64,000 nt of DNA, from assembly GCF_013394655.1 (NCBI RefSeq), contig NZ_CP053351.1, forward strand, positions 4,070,001 to 4,134,000. The letters are read 5' to 3'. Each line of letters starts with the position of its first letter. Positions within the stretch are counted from its first letter, which is position 1. Made by a program: the position numbers and the translations under genes. Shown here in pieces: positions 53,385-62,022 of this stretch. This stretch comes from Winogradskyella schleiferi (lineage in GTDB: Bacteria; Bacteroidota; Bacteroidia; Flavobacteriales; Flavobacteriaceae). Under the pieces are notes generated by a model. The model made no database searches. It saw only the letters and a list, made by a program, of their open reading frames with translations, and was not told the origin of the DNA.

Positions 53385-54242
53385 ATGATACAATCCATGA
53401 CAGGTTATGGGAAATCTGTACTACAGCTCCCAACAAAAAAAATATCCATAGAATTAAAATCCCTTAACAGCAAAAGCTTAGATCTCAACGCTCGCATGCC
53501 TTCTATGTATCGCGAAAAAGAGTTAGCCATCCGTAAATTAATTGCAAAACACCTAGGAAGAGGAAAGGTGGATTTTTCACTTTTCGTAGAAATAACAGGT
53601 GAAGACACCAGCTCTAAAATCAACAAAACGGTTGTGAAAGAATACATAAAACAACTCAAAGAAGTGGTTGATGGAGACGATACGGAACTCTTGAAAATGG
53701 CCATTCGTTTACCAGATGCCGTAACTACAGAACGCGATGATATTGATGAAGAAGAATGGGCTTTAATTGCCAATGGCATCAATGAAGCTATTACAAAAAT
53801 TGTTGAATATCGCGAGGATGAAGGTGCCACTTTAAAACAAGATTTTTTAGATAGAATTTCTACATTAAAAGGCTTGCTTGAAGCCGTCATAACGATGGAT
53901 CCTGACCGAATTGATGGTGTAAGAGCACGATTGGAAAAGGGCATTGCCGATATTAAAGAAAAGGTCGATGAAAACCGTTTTGAACAGGAATTGGTTTATT
54001 ATATCGAAAAATTTGACATCACCGAAGAAAAAGTCCGATTGGACAATCACTTGGATTATTTCACAAAGGCGCTTAATTCTGATGATTCCAACGGAAAAAA
54101 ATTAGGTTTTATATCTCAGGAAATCGGCAGGGAAATTAATACTATCGGTTCAAAATCCAATTATGCACCAATGCAAAAGCTTGTGGTACAAATGAAAGAT
54201 GAACTTGAAAAGATCAAAGAACAACTTTTGAATGTACTATAG
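53385..54242 (+). CDS. YicC-family endoribonuclease
   Basis: 285 residues. The N-terminus MIQSMTGYGKSVL is the family hallmark (usual MTGFG), followed by IELKSLNSKSLDLNARMPS. The C-terminal block is NTIGSKSNYAPMQKLVVQMKDELEKIKEQLLNVL (final NV-L). YicC proteins are RNases that degrade certain small RNAs in E. coli. They are nearly always upstream of gmk, as here (49 bp). The long central helices are typical. Own -7 box. Confidence 0.93.
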   Translation: MIQSMTGYGKSVLQLPTKKISIELKSLNSKSLDLNARMPSMYREKELAIRKLIAKHLGRGKVDFSLFVEITGEDTSSKINKTVVKEYIKQLKEVVDGDDTELLKMAIRLPDAVTTERDDIDEEEWALIANGINEAITKIVEYREDEGATLKQDFLDRISTLKGLLEAVITMDPDRIDGVRARLEKGIADIKEKVDENRFEQELVYYIEKFDITEEKVRLDNHLDYFTKALNSDDSNGKKLGFISQEIGREINTIGSKSNYAPMQKLVVQMKDELEKIKEQLLNVL

Positions 54243-54291
54243 ACGAATTGACAGTCCTAGCCGTAGTATTCAGTAAAAAAATAGTCAAAAC

Positions 54292-54882
54292 GTGTCAGAA
54301 ATTAAAAATGAAAAACAAGGCAAACTCATAGTGTTTTCAGCACCATCAGGTTCTGGAAAAACTACTATAGTGCGTCATTTATTAAAACAACCAGAACTCA
54401 ATTTAGAATTTTCCATTTCGGCAACTTCACGTGAAAAACGCGGTAATGAAACCCATGGAAAAGATTATTATTATCTCTCACTTCAAGAGTTTAAGAATAG
54501 AATTAAAAACGACGAATTTTTAGAATGGGAAGAAGTGTATAGAGATAATTTTTATGGTACTTTAAAAACTGAAATTGCACGTATTTGGGCCAAAGGAAAA
54601 CATGTTATTTTTGATATTGATGTGTCTGGAGGACTACGTATAAAACGAAAATTCCCTGAGCAAACGATTGCTATTTTTGTTAAACCACCAGATTTAAACG
54701 AGCTTGTAAGACGTCTTAAAGATCGTGGGGAAGAAAGTCCTGAAAAAATAAGTATGCGTGTGGCAAAAGCACCAGCGGAATTGGCCACAGCTCCACTTTT
54801 TGATCATATTGTGGTCAACTCCGACTTAGATGACGCTTTAGAAAACGCATATAATTTAGTGTCGGATTTTATTAAAGACTAA
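54292..54882 (+). CDS. gmk: Guanylate kinase
   Basis: 196 residues with a GTG start; the nearby ATG at 54308 is out of frame. P-loop PSGSGKTT at 18-25, the GMP-binding block SATSREKRGNETHGKDYYYL (~43-62), and the ADP-binding RLKDRGEESPEKISMR. Phosphorylates GMP to GDP. Between yicC and nadD, with the nadD ATG 2 bp after its stop, so all three are probably one operon. Confidence 0.96.
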   Translation: MSEIKNEKQGKLIVFSAPSGSGKTTIVRHLLKQPELNLEFSISATSREKRGNETHGKDYYYLSLQEFKNRIKNDEFLEWEEVYRDNFYGTLKTEIARIWAKGKHVIFDIDVSGGLRIKRKFPEQTIAIFVKPPDLNELVRRLKDRGEESPEKISMRVAKAPAELATAPLFDHIVVNSDLDDALENAYNLVSDFIKD

Positions 54883-54884
54883 TC

Positions 54885-55463
54885 ATGAAAATCGGTTTAT
54901 ATTTTGGTACGTTTAATCCTATCCATGTAGGCCATCTCACCATTGCCAATCATTTGGCAGAACATAGCGATTTAGACCAAGTTTGGTTTGTGGTCACACC
55001 ATTGAGTCCTTTTAAAAAGAAAAGTAGTTTACTGGATAATTACCATCGTTTAGAAATGGTGCATTTGGCAACAAAAGACTACGATAATTTAAGACCTTGT
55101 GATATTGAATTTGGGTTAAAGCAACCAAACTATACCATTGACACGCTGACTTATCTTTTTGAAAAATATCCTAAATATGAGTTTGCCCTGATTATGGGAG
55201 AAGATAATTTAAAGAGTTTTCATAAGTGGAAAAATTACGAACTCATTTTAGAAAACCATAATATTTACGTGTATCCAAGACTTTCTAAAGGTAAAATAGA
55301 TACGCAATTTAATGATCATCCAAAGATTATTAAGGTAGATGCACCAATTATGGAACTCTCTTCAACATTTATTAGAAAGGAAATTAAAGACAGAAGAAAT
55401 GTACGTCCGATGTTGCCAGAACATGTATGGCAATTTGTTGATGAGATGAATTTTTATAGATAA
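54885..55463 (+). CDS. nadD: Nicotinate-nucleotide adenylyltransferase
   Basis: 192 residues. The nucleotidyltransferase motif G8-T-F-N-P-I-H14-V-G-H17 (GxFxPxHxGH) and the C-terminal SSTFIRKEI (usual ISSTxIR) are diagnostic. Makes deamido-NAD+ from NaMN and ATP. It is the last gene of the yicC-gmk-nadD operon. A REP-like hairpin begins right after the stop, followed by a terminator. Confidence 0.95.
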   Translation: MKIGLYFGTFNPIHVGHLTIANHLAEHSDLDQVWFVVTPLSPFKKKSSLLDNYHRLEMVHLATKDYDNLRPCDIEFGLKQPNYTIDTLTYLFEKYPKYEFALIMGEDNLKSFHKWKNYELILENHNIYVYPRLSKGKIDTQFNDHPKIIKVDAPIMELSSTFIRKEIKDRRNVRPMLPEHVWQFVDEMNFYR

Positions 55464-55483
55464 ATTCCTGCGAACACAGGAAT
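55464..55483. repeat. REP-like hairpin after nadD
   Basis: ATTCCTG...CAGGAAT with loop CGAACA, starting 1 bp after the nadD stop; family of 52456-52475. Confidence 0.65.
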
Positions 55484-55535
55484 CCCATGATTGAATACCT
55501 GAATTTAAAATACTATAGTAATGGCACTAATTTCC

Positions 55536-55575
55536 AGACCTTTCAATCCCGAAAGCTTTCGGGACTGAAAGGTCT
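55536..55575. terminator. 40-bp palindromic bidirectional terminator
   Basis: The two 20-bp halves of 55536-55575 (AGACCTTTCAATCCCGAAAG, then CTTTCGGGACTGAAAGGTCT) pair with one mismatch. The outer part equals the AGACCTTTCA arms of the 52737 element, with a different inner part. It serves convergent nadD and yraN. Confidence 0.8.
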
Positions 55576-55633
55576 TTAGTTCGAATCGAAAAATTAATCT
55601 ATTAGCGAGAGAAATTACGTTTAAATTCACAAG

Positions 55634-55653
55634 ATTCCCGTTTTCACGGGAAT
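55634..55653. repeat. Hairpin at the end of the YraN gene
   Basis: ATTCCCGT/ACGGGAAT stem with a 4-nt loop, touching the last base of the YraN stop codon. Same placement as the ATTCCTGC hairpins, but a different arm sequence. Confidence 0.6.
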
Positions 55654-56012
55654 TAAAAGTGATAAAAAGCATCTTCATAGTGTGTAAGCTGTTCGGTCGT
55701 TTTATTCTTCAAAACTGCAATGATATCAAACCGCGTTTCTAAATCAATATCATTTTCAATAATAAAGGCATCCATGGCTTTTACCAATAATTTAATTTTA
55801 TTTGGCGTGACAAATTCTTGCGGATCTCCAAAAAAATCAGAATTTCGGGTTTTTACTTCCACGCAAATCATAACATTATTGTGCTTGGCTATAATATCTA
55901 TTTCGGCTTTTTGAAATACGAAATTGCGAACCATAATCTTATAGCCTTTTGCAAGCAGATAATCTGTTGCTAATTGTTCTCCCAGCTTTCCAAGTTCGTT
56001 ATGCTGTGCCAT
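55653..56012 (-). CDS. YraN/UPF0102-family nuclease-like protein
   Basis: 119 residues. The opening GKLGEQLATDYLLAKGYKIMVRNF is typical of the family. The nuclease motif D-x(n)-E-x-K is present in AEIDIIAKHNNVMICVEVKTR (Asp39 region, Glu/Lys ~53-55), placing it in the restriction-endonuclease-like superfamily. Cellular role unknown. Monocistronic and convergent with nadD. Confidence 0.9.
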   Translation of the reverse strand: MAQHNELGKLGEQLATDYLLAKGYKIMVRNFVFQKAEIDIIAKHNNVMICVEVKTRNSDFFGDPQEFVTPNKIKLLVKAMDAFIIENDIDLETRFDIIAVLKNKTTEQLTHYEDAFYHF

Positions 56013-56237
56013 AGTTTTAGTCCTTAGTCAGTCCTCAGTTTGTAAAAATTAGTTGAACTATAAAGTTAACATTAATATTATCAATTGCTTATTGACGATA
56101 TAATTCTGTTTTACGATAATTTCCAGTTTTTCAATTAATCGAAAATCGAGGTTTTATGTTTTCCTTCAAAAGACCAAAATACACAGTTTGAGTTAAAGCA
56201 TTTTTTTATCAAGCACCAAAAACTTTTCAATAAGCTT

Positions 56238-56245
56238 TATCTTTG
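56238..56245 (+). promoter_or_regulatory. -7 box of the 56270 gene
   Basis: TATCTTTG, exact TAnnTTTG, 24 bp before ATG 56270. Confidence 0.45.
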
Positions 56246-56269
56246 AAATTCAGTAGAAAAACTCATGTC

Positions 56270-56572
56270 ATGGCGAATCATATTAAATGTCCTAATTGTG
56301 GCATCTATAACGTAAACAAGGATTATTGCATTCAATGCAATACGCTATTGTCTTATGAAAAAAGAAGGGATATAGAATTTGCCAAAGCTGAAAAAGAACG
56401 TCGTAAACGTGAACGTATTCAAAAAGAAACCTCACCCTCTTTTTATGATAAATATAAAGATCATCACCTATTGGGTGTACGGATTTTAGCCAAAGCCTTT
56501 CGTTCATTTTGGATAGGTTTCATTGCTATCGGAGTTTTAATTGCCTGGATAATAGCAGCAATAGCCGCATGA
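56270..56572 (+). CDS. Small zinc-ribbon membrane protein
   Basis: 100 residues from ATG 56270 (MANHIKCPNCGIYN); an in-frame start at 56243 would lie on the -7 box. An N-terminal zinc ribbon (C7-x2-C10 and C18-x2-C21 in YCIQCNTLL) is followed by a highly charged helix (AKAEKERRKRERIQKET) and one C-terminal membrane helix (FWIGFIAIGVLIAWIIAAIAA). Probably a tail-anchored protein. It overlaps the next gene by 4 bp (ATGA), so they are coupled. Function unknown. Confidence 0.8.
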   Translation: MANHIKCPNCGIYNVNKDYCIQCNTLLSYEKRRDIEFAKAEKERRKRERIQKETSPSFYDKYKDHHLLGVRILAKAFRSFWIGFIAIGVLIAWIIAAIAA

Positions 56573-56922
56573 CGATTCTAAAACATCCCGCTTTTTATGT
56601 CAGTATTTCAATAGCATCAACCTTGTATGTTGCGCAACGTTTAGGATTACAACTTCCTAATTGGATGTATTTCTATATCAACGACTTTTTGTGTTTGCCT
56701 ATTGTTTTGAGTTTATGCTTAGCAGTTTTGAGACTTGCCAGGAAAACTGAAAAATTGTATGTACCATTTTCTGTGGTTTTAGTATTGACCGCCTATTTTT
56801 CCATTTATTTTGAATGGTTAATGCCAAAAATAAACCCACGTTATACTTTTGATGTTATAGATATAGGACTTTACTTTTTAGGTGCTATTTTGTTTTTTAG
56901 ATTTCAGAAAATCTTATTCTGA
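56569..56922 (+). CDS. Hypothetical polytopic membrane protein
   Basis: 117 residues from ATG 56569, chosen because it overlaps the upstream stop by 4 bp; an ATG at 56509 would overlap by 64 bp. About four transmembrane helices (~8-24, ~34-55, ~64-82, ~97-113). No domain recognised with certainty. The last 9 bp overlap the convergent S66 peptidase gene. Coupling to the zinc-ribbon membrane protein suggests joint function. Confidence 0.75.
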   Translation: MTILKHPAFYVSISIASTLYVAQRLGLQLPNWMYFYINDFLCLPIVLSLCLAVLRLARKTEKLYVPFSVVLVLTAYFSIYFEWLMPKINPRYTFDVIDIGLYFLGAILFFRFQKILF

Positions 56923-57939
56923 GAATTTTAAAGTTGCTTCACTTTTACCAACCACTAGATTCACTTTTCTCCCCAAAACTAAAGCACGATTATCCTTTTC
57001 ATGGCCTGCTGGCATATTAAAGGCAATAGGAAAATCGTATTCTTCAAGCGCATCGATAATCAATTCTTCTGCTGAAGTGCCCCATAGCGTGGTATTCTTT
57101 CGCATTTTAGACATGTTACCGACAATGAGACCGTTTAAATTATCAAAATAACCAGCACGTTTCATACTTTGTAACATACGGTCAATATGATATTTATATT
57201 CCCCTATCTCTTCAATGAAAAGGATTTTTCCTGAGGTATCAAGACTCGTTTTAGAACCTAACATGGTGTGCAAAACGGTAAGATTGCCTCCTATCAATTC
57301 ACCAGATGTTTCACCAACTTTATTAAAAGTGGAACCTTCTAAAGTGTAATTCTCTGGATGTCCAAAAATTGCAGATTTAAAAGTATCTAGCGATTCTTTT
57401 ATATCCCTTAAATTTTTCGTTAAGCTAATACACATCAATGCATGCAACGACTGAAATCCTTCTTTATGAACTAGATTATGTAAAGCCGTAATATCAGAAT
57501 AACCGATAATCCATTTTGGGTGTTGCCTAAATTCGGAAAAATCTAATTTATCCAAAATCCTTACCGTTCCATAGCCGCCTTTTGCGCACCAGATGGCACT
57601 AATTTGTGGATTGTCCATAGCGTTCTGTAAATCTTCACAACGCTCGTTGTCTGTTCCTGCAAAATGATCTGCTTGGTTGAATACGTGTTTACCAACTACG
57701 GCATGTAAACCCCAACTTTTTAAAAGTTTTATGGCTTGTTGAACTTCGTCTTCATTGTTTTTTAAAATTCCCGAAGGTGCCACTATAGCCACCGTATCTC
57801 CTACTTTTAGATATGGAGGTTGTATTAATTTTGAAGTCATTTCTGAAGAATTATTAGGTTTTTTTTGTGCTTGAAGATCATTCAATCTAATACAAAAAGT
57901 AGTTAAAAGCAAACATAATAAATAGGGCTTATAATTCAT
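56914..57939 (-). CDS. S66-family LD-carboxypeptidase (MccF/LdcA type)
   Basis: 341 residues. Signal peptide 1-24 (LNDLQAQ), so periplasmic. S66 blocks: LKVGDTVAIVAPSG (~45-58), WCAKGGYGTVRILDKLDF (~117-134), and nucleophile Ser in IGYSDITALH (~144-153). Glu and His come later (SAEELIIDALEEYDFPIAFNMPAGH). Cleaves the L,D bond of murein tetrapeptides for peptidoglycan recycling; MccF relatives cleave microcin C. The exported form fits murein. Divergent from metG. Confidence 0.9.
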   Translation of the reverse strand: MNYKPYLLCLLLTTFCIRLNDLQAQKKPNNSSEMTSKLIQPPYLKVGDTVAIVAPSGILKNNEDEVQQAIKLLKSWGLHAVVGKHVFNQADHFAGTDNERCEDLQNAMDNPQISAIWCAKGGYGTVRILDKLDFSEFRQHPKWIIGYSDITALHNLVHKEGFQSLHALMCISLTKNLRDIKESLDTFKSAIFGHPENYTLEGSTFNKVGETSGELIGGNLTVLHTMLGSKTSLDTSGKILFIEEIGEYKYHIDRMLQSMKRAGYFDNLNGLIVGNMSKMRKNTTLWGTSAEELIIDALEEYDFPIAFNMPAGHEKDNRALVLGRKVNLVVGKSEATLKFSE

Positions 57940-57993
57940 AAATACAGCTTTTTGTAAAAGTACATTTTTTTTCTAAATCCCTTATATATTGCG

Positions 57994-58001
57994 TACTTTT
58001 G
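57994..58001 (+). promoter_or_regulatory. -7 box of metG
   Basis: TACTTTTG, exact TAnnTTTG, 20 bp before ATG 58022. Confidence 0.5.
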
Positions 58002-58021
58002 TGCCTTTAAAAACCTAAAAC

Positions 58022-60076
58022 ATGTCTAAGAGATACACCATAACCGCAGCATTACCATACACCAATGGCCCAATTCATATTGGTCATTTAGCAGGCGTTT
58101 ATGTACCAGCCGATATATATGCACGTTATTTACGTTTAACAGGAAATGATGTAGCCTTTATTTGTGGTAGCGACGAACATGGTGTACCTATTACCATAAA
58201 AGCGAAAAACGAAGGTGTTTCACCTCAAGACATCGTAGATAAATATCATGCTATTATCAAGAAATCCTTCGTGGATTTCGGAATTACTTTTGACAACTAT
58301 TCACGTACCACAGAAAAAATCCATCACGACACCGCTCAAGAGTTCTTTAAAACGCTTTATGACAAAAATGAATTTGTAGAAGAAGTTACCGAACAACTTT
58401 ATGATGAAGAAGCCAATCAGTTTTTAGCCGATCGCTTTGTGACAGGAACTTGCCCTAAATGTGGCAATGAAGAAGCTTATGGCGACCAATGTGAAAACTG
58501 TGGATCGAGCTTAAATGCAACGGATTTAATCAATCCAAAATCAGCTATTACAGGAAATGTTCCAACCTTAAAAGAAACCAAACATTGGTTTTTACCTTTA
58601 AATAAATACGAAAACTTTTTAAAAGAATGGATTTTAAAAGGTCATAAAAAAGACTGGAAATCCAATGTTTACGGCCAAGTTAAATCTTGGGTTGACGATG
58701 GTTTGCGTCCAAGAGCCGTAACAAGAGATTTGGATTGGGGAATTCCAGTTCCTGTTGATGGTGGCGAAGGCAAAGTACTTTATGTTTGGTTTGATGCACC
58801 TATTGGTTACATCTCTTCTACCAAAGAATGGGCAGCTCGAGAAGGTAAAAATTGGGAAGACTATTGGAAAGATGAAAATACAAAATTAGTTCATTTTATA
58901 GGAAAGGATAACATCGTATTTCATTGTATTATTTTCCCTGCAATGTTAAAAGCAGAAGGTTCTTATATTTTACCAGATAATGTGCCAGCCAACGAATTCT
59001 TAAATTTAGAAGGAAAGAAATTATCAACCTCCAAAAATTGGGCAGTTTGGTTACCTGACTATTTAATCGATTTCCCAAATCAGCAAGATGTTTTGCGTTA
59101 TGCACTAACGGCAAATGCACCAGAAACCAAGGATAACGATTTTACGTGGAAAGATTTCCAAGCGAGAAACAATAATGAATTGGTGGCTATTTTTGGGAAT
59201 TTTATTAATCGAGTAGCTGTTTTAACTAATAAGTATTATGATGGTGTTGTCCCTGAACCATCAGATTATAAAGCTATTGATGAAGAAACTTTGGCTGCTG
59301 TAAAAGCATATCCTGCGGTAATTTCAAGTTCTATTGAACGCTATCGTTTTAGAGAAGCAAGCCAAGAATTGATGAATTTAGCTAGACTTGGAAACAAGTA
59401 TTTAGCAGACGAAGAACCATGGAAAACCATTAAAACGGACGAAGCACGTACCAAAACCGTGATGTTTGTCGCTTTACAGATTTCAGCAGCTTTAGCAGTT
59501 TTGAGTGAACCATTTTTACCGTTTACATCAGCAAAACTGGAAGATATTTTAAATTATAATGATGCTACTTGGGACGACATTTCAACAAAAGCTATTCTAA
59601 TTCCTGCGGAACATAAACTTCAAGAAGGAAAAGCCGATTTATTATTCTCGCCAATTGAAGATGAAGAAATTCAAAAACAATTAGAAAAACTAGAAGCCAG
59701 CAAAAAAGCCAACGAAGCAGCAGTTAAAGTAGCTGAACCTCAAAAAGAGGAAATCACTTTTGATGATTTTACAAAATTAGATTTAAGAGTTGGAACCATT
59801 CTCGAAGCAGAAAAAATGCCGAAAACCAAAAAGCTATTAGTTTTAAAAGTCGATACAGGCATTGACATAAGAACTATCGTTTCTGGTATTGCCGAAAGTT
59901 TTAAACCTGAAGACGTTGTTGGTAAACGTGTTACCGTTTTAGTGAATTTGGCCCCTAGAAAGTTACGAGGCGTTGAAAGCCAAGGCATGATATTAATGAC
60001 TGAGGATGAAAGTGGTCATTTGGTTTTTGTGAATCCAGATGGAGAAGGAGTTGGGAATGGTTTACAGATTAGCTAA
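58022..60076 (+). CDS. metG: Methionyl-tRNA synthetase
   Basis: 684 residues. HIGH motif H19-I-G-H22, zinc knuckle with C144/C147 and C157/C160, and the KMSKS equivalent K333-L-S-T-S337. The C-terminal EMAP/Trbp111-type tRNA-binding domain is at ~575-684 ([20 protein letters not shown]), which makes it the dimeric long form. Charges initiator and elongator tRNA-Met. Unlike ileS in this window, its HIGH motif is canonical. Monocistronic with an exact -7 box. Confidence 0.97.
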   Translation: MSKRYTITAALPYTNGPIHIGHLAGVYVPADIYARYLRLTGNDVAFICGSDEHGVPITIKAKNEGVSPQDIVDKYHAIIKKSFVDFGITFDNYSRTTEKIHHDTAQEFFKTLYDKNEFVEEVTEQLYDEEANQFLADRFVTGTCPKCGNEEAYGDQCENCGSSLNATDLINPKSAITGNVPTLKETKHWFLPLNKYENFLKEWILKGHKKDWKSNVYGQVKSWVDDGLRPRAVTRDLDWGIPVPVDGGEGKVLYVWFDAPIGYISSTKEWAAREGKNWEDYWKDENTKLVHFIGKDNIVFHCIIFPAMLKAEGSYILPDNVPANEFLNLEGKKLSTSKNWAVWLPDYLIDFPNQQDVLRYALTANAPETKDNDFTWKDFQARNNNELVAIFGNFINRVAVLTNKYYDGVVPEPSDYKAIDEETLAAVKAYPAVISSSIERYRFREASQELMNLARLGNKYLADEEPWKTIKTDEARTKTVMFVALQISAALAVLSEPFLPFTSAKLEDILNYNDATWDDISTKAILIPAEHKLQEGKADLLFSPIEDEEIQKQLEKLEASKKANEAAVKVAEPQKEEITFDDFTKLDLRVGTILEAEKMPKTKKLLVLKVDTGIDIRTIVSGIAESFKPEDVVGKRVTVLVNLAPRKLRGVESQGMILMTEDESGHLVFVNPDGEGVGNGLQIS

Positions 60077-60125
60077 TGCATCAACATAAAATCCTTTTGA
60101 AATAACAAAGCTTCCATTGTTTACC

Positions 60126-60133
60126 TAGTTTTG
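60126..60133 (+). promoter_or_regulatory. -7 box of the 60155 gene
   Basis: TAGTTTTG, exact TAnnTTTG, 21 bp before ATG 60155. Confidence 0.4.
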
Positions 60134-60154
60134 ATTAGAAAAAAAACTTAAACA

Positions 60155-60646
60155 ATGAAAAAGATAGCTATAGTATTTATAACCCTTTGTTTTTTAGCTT
60201 GTGGAGCCTCAAAAACGGTTCGAGATTCTAGAAAGACCATAAAAGGCGATTGGACATTAACGTCCATAAAATCTTCAGTCATTGGAGATATAAAAATCAC
60301 ACTTCTTAACGATGCCGAAAAAGCCTGCTTCGAAAATAGTTGGTGGCAATTTATACCCAATAACAACACAGGAATCTACACGCTTTCTGGTATGGGCTGT
60401 TCAGCAGACCAACGCTATTTCGTATTTACAATAGACGAAGTTTATGATGAAGCTACAGGATTATATAATTTCCTGTTAAAACCTACCAACCAAAAAGGCA
60501 AATCTGAAACCAATTCAGGATTCAGGTTACAACTCACATCACTAACTGATACCAATATGCAATGGCAGCAAACTGTGAGTTTAGATGGAAAGCCCATCAC
60601 CATAACTATGAACTTTACAAAAATTGAAAATTATGATGATATTTAA
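60155..60646 (+). CDS. Lipocalin-like lipoprotein
   Basis: 163 residues. A lipoprotein signal peptide (ITLCFLAC, Cys 16) is followed by a lipocalin-like barrel: IKGDWTLTSIKSS (GxW motif near 30-32), WWQFIPNNNTGIYTL, then repeated strands to ITITMNFTKIEN. Family of small outer-membrane-associated lipoproteins of unknown ligand. It overlaps the OmpA-like gene by 14 bp, so they are coupled. Confidence 0.82.
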   Translation: MKKIAIVFITLCFLACGASKTVRDSRKTIKGDWTLTSIKSSVIGDIKITLLNDAEKACFENSWWQFIPNNNTGIYTLSGMGCSADQRYFVFTIDEVYDEATGLYNFLLKPTNQKGKSETNSGFRLQLTSLTDTNMQWQQTVSLDGKPITITMNFTKIENYDDI

Positions 60647-61340
60647 AAATAAATCGAATTTAGCCATAACCTTGTCACTCCTATTAGTGTTGATGACAAG
60701 TTGTAAGGCCGTAGATAATGCCAACAACAAACAAAAAGGAGCGGTCATTGGTGCTGCTGGAGGCGCCATTTTAGGTGCCATAATAGGAAACAATGTTGGC
60801 GACGGCAATAATAGCGAATTAGGTGCTGTCATTGGAGGCGTTGTCGGTGGAGGAGCTGGTGTTCTAATTGGAAGGAAAATGGACAAACAAGCCCAAGAAA
60901 TCGAAAATGAAATTCCTGGTGCAACCGTAGAACGTGTTGATGATGGAATCGTTATAACTTTTGATGAGAAAAGCGGTGTTTATTTTGCTACCGAGAAATA
61001 TAATATTAACGCAAAATCGCAAGAAACGCTTAACAAATTAGCAGGCGTATTTATCGAATATCCTGACACCAATATATTGGTGGTTGGCCATACGGACAAT
61101 ACTGGTAATGATGCTTATAACATGACCTTGTCTAAGAACAGGGCACAAGCCGTAACCAATTATTTAATGGGCAAGGGCTTGAGTAGCGGCCGATTTACAA
61201 CCCATTGGTTCGGCGAAGAGCAACCGATGTACGATAACAGTACAGCCGAAGGTCGTTCTAAAAACCGACGTGTAAACATTGCCATTGTTCCAGATGAAAA
61301 CATGGTCAATGAAGCAAAAAGGGAAGCTGCTTCCAATTAA
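60633..61340 (+). CDS. OmpA-family lipoprotein with glycine zipper
   Basis: 235 residues from ATG 60633 (MMIFKNKSN); a TTG at 60624 is possible. Lipobox LLVLMTSC. A glycine-zipper segment lies at ~33-85 (GAVIGAAGGAILGAIIGNNVG; GAVIGGVVGGGAGVLIG). The OmpA-type peptidoglycan-binding domain is at ~130-225 (VVGHTDNTGNDAYNMTLSKNRA ... SKNRRVNIAI). Probably tethers the outer membrane to murein. Its last 23 codons and its terminator are duplicated at 61866-62020. Confidence 0.9.
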   Translation: MMIFKNKSNLAITLSLLLVLMTSCKAVDNANNKQKGAVIGAAGGAILGAIIGNNVGDGNNSELGAVIGGVVGGGAGVLIGRKMDKQAQEIENEIPGATVERVDDGIVITFDEKSGVYFATEKYNINAKSQETLNKLAGVFIEYPDTNILVVGHTDNTGNDAYNMTLSKNRAQAVTNYLMGKGLSSGRFTTHWFGEEQPMYDNSTAEGRSKNRRVNIAIVPDENMVNEAKREAASN

Positions 61341-61426
61341 TAAACTTTTATCAAAACCATTCGGCATTTACAGCTGAGTTAAATATCTTACAGACCTTAT
61401 AAATTCTAAAATTATAAGGTCTTTTT
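61272..61426. repeat. 155-bp direct repeat, left copy (ompA-like 3' end plus terminator)
   Basis: Identical to 61866-62020 except for one base (61283). It covers the last 69 bp of the OmpA-like gene and the terminator stem AGACCTTATAA/TTATAAGGTCT with its T-run. Confidence 0.93.
61392..61426 (+). terminator. Terminator of the OmpA-like gene
   Basis: AGACCTTATAA (61392-61402) and TTATAAGGTCT (61412-61422) plus T5. Confidence 0.85.
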
Positions 61427-61865
61427 CATGCTTTCGCTGGGACGTCCAAAAGAGCAATTAATAATATATTCAGAGGATTGACGCTCATAAAATTGCCGAT
61501 AAAACGCGAGATATTTTGACATTCCTGAAGTGTTGGGATTGCAGAATTTGAGATTATTCTTATAGGCAAATAGAAAGTAAGTGCTCAACAGCTAAATTCC
61601 GACGCTGTCGGAATCATCGATTTTCAGAAATAATGAGCAACAAGGATGGTTCTGAAAACTAATCTAGGATTGTAACTAATAGAAAAATATAATCCTAAAT
61701 CCTTAATGTATTAGCGAATGGCGCTTTAGCGATTTCCTAACAAATCGTTTTGATTTTTTGGTTCGTTTTGCATCAAGGCAAAATGAACAGATTAAAAAAA
61801 AGAAGACCGAAGTCAAATAAATTGCTATCAATACGGAATGACTATAAAAAAAGTTGAATGAAGAG
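61427..61865. other. Sequence between the 155-bp direct repeats
   Basis: 439 bp without a gene. Holds a unique left part (61427-61582), the dispersed element core copy 2 (61583-61800), and a right part (61801-61865) loosely similar to 32117-32165 upstream of recX. Confidence 0.75.
61583..61800. repeat. Dispersed element core, copy 2
   Basis: 218 bp, sharing ordered blocks with 31234-31564. The hairpin reads ATTCCGACGCTGTCGGAAT, the exact reverse complement of the copy 1 hairpin, while the flanks keep their orientation. It lacks palindrome CCCGATAGCTATCGGG. Confidence 0.85.
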
Positions 61866-61934
61866 GTAAACATTGCGATTGTTCCAGATGAAAACATGGT
61901 CAATGAAGCAAAAAGGGAAGCTGCTTCCAATTAA
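61866..61934 (+). pseudogene. Extra copy of the ompA-like 3' end
   Basis: Reads VNIAIVPDENMVNEAKREAA and then SN-stop, identical to the end of the OmpA-like protein; no start codon or preceding domain. Part of the right 155-bp repeat. Confidence 0.92.
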
Positions 61935-61985
61935 TAAACTTTTATCAAAACCATTCGGCATTTACAGCTGAGTTAAATATCTTAC

Positions 61986-62020
61986 AGACCTTATAAATTC
62001 TAAAATTATAAGGTCTTTTT
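61986..62020 (+). terminator. Duplicated terminator abutting the tex start
   Basis: Same stem and T-run as 61392-61426. The T-run merges with the last bases before tex ATG 62023. Confidence 0.8.
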
Positions 62021-62022
62021 TT

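Noticed and set aside
53405..53944. 179-codon minus-strand ORF inside the yicC-like gene
   Set aside because: Mirror of a well-conserved coding region; Ser/Leu-rich shadow translation without family features.
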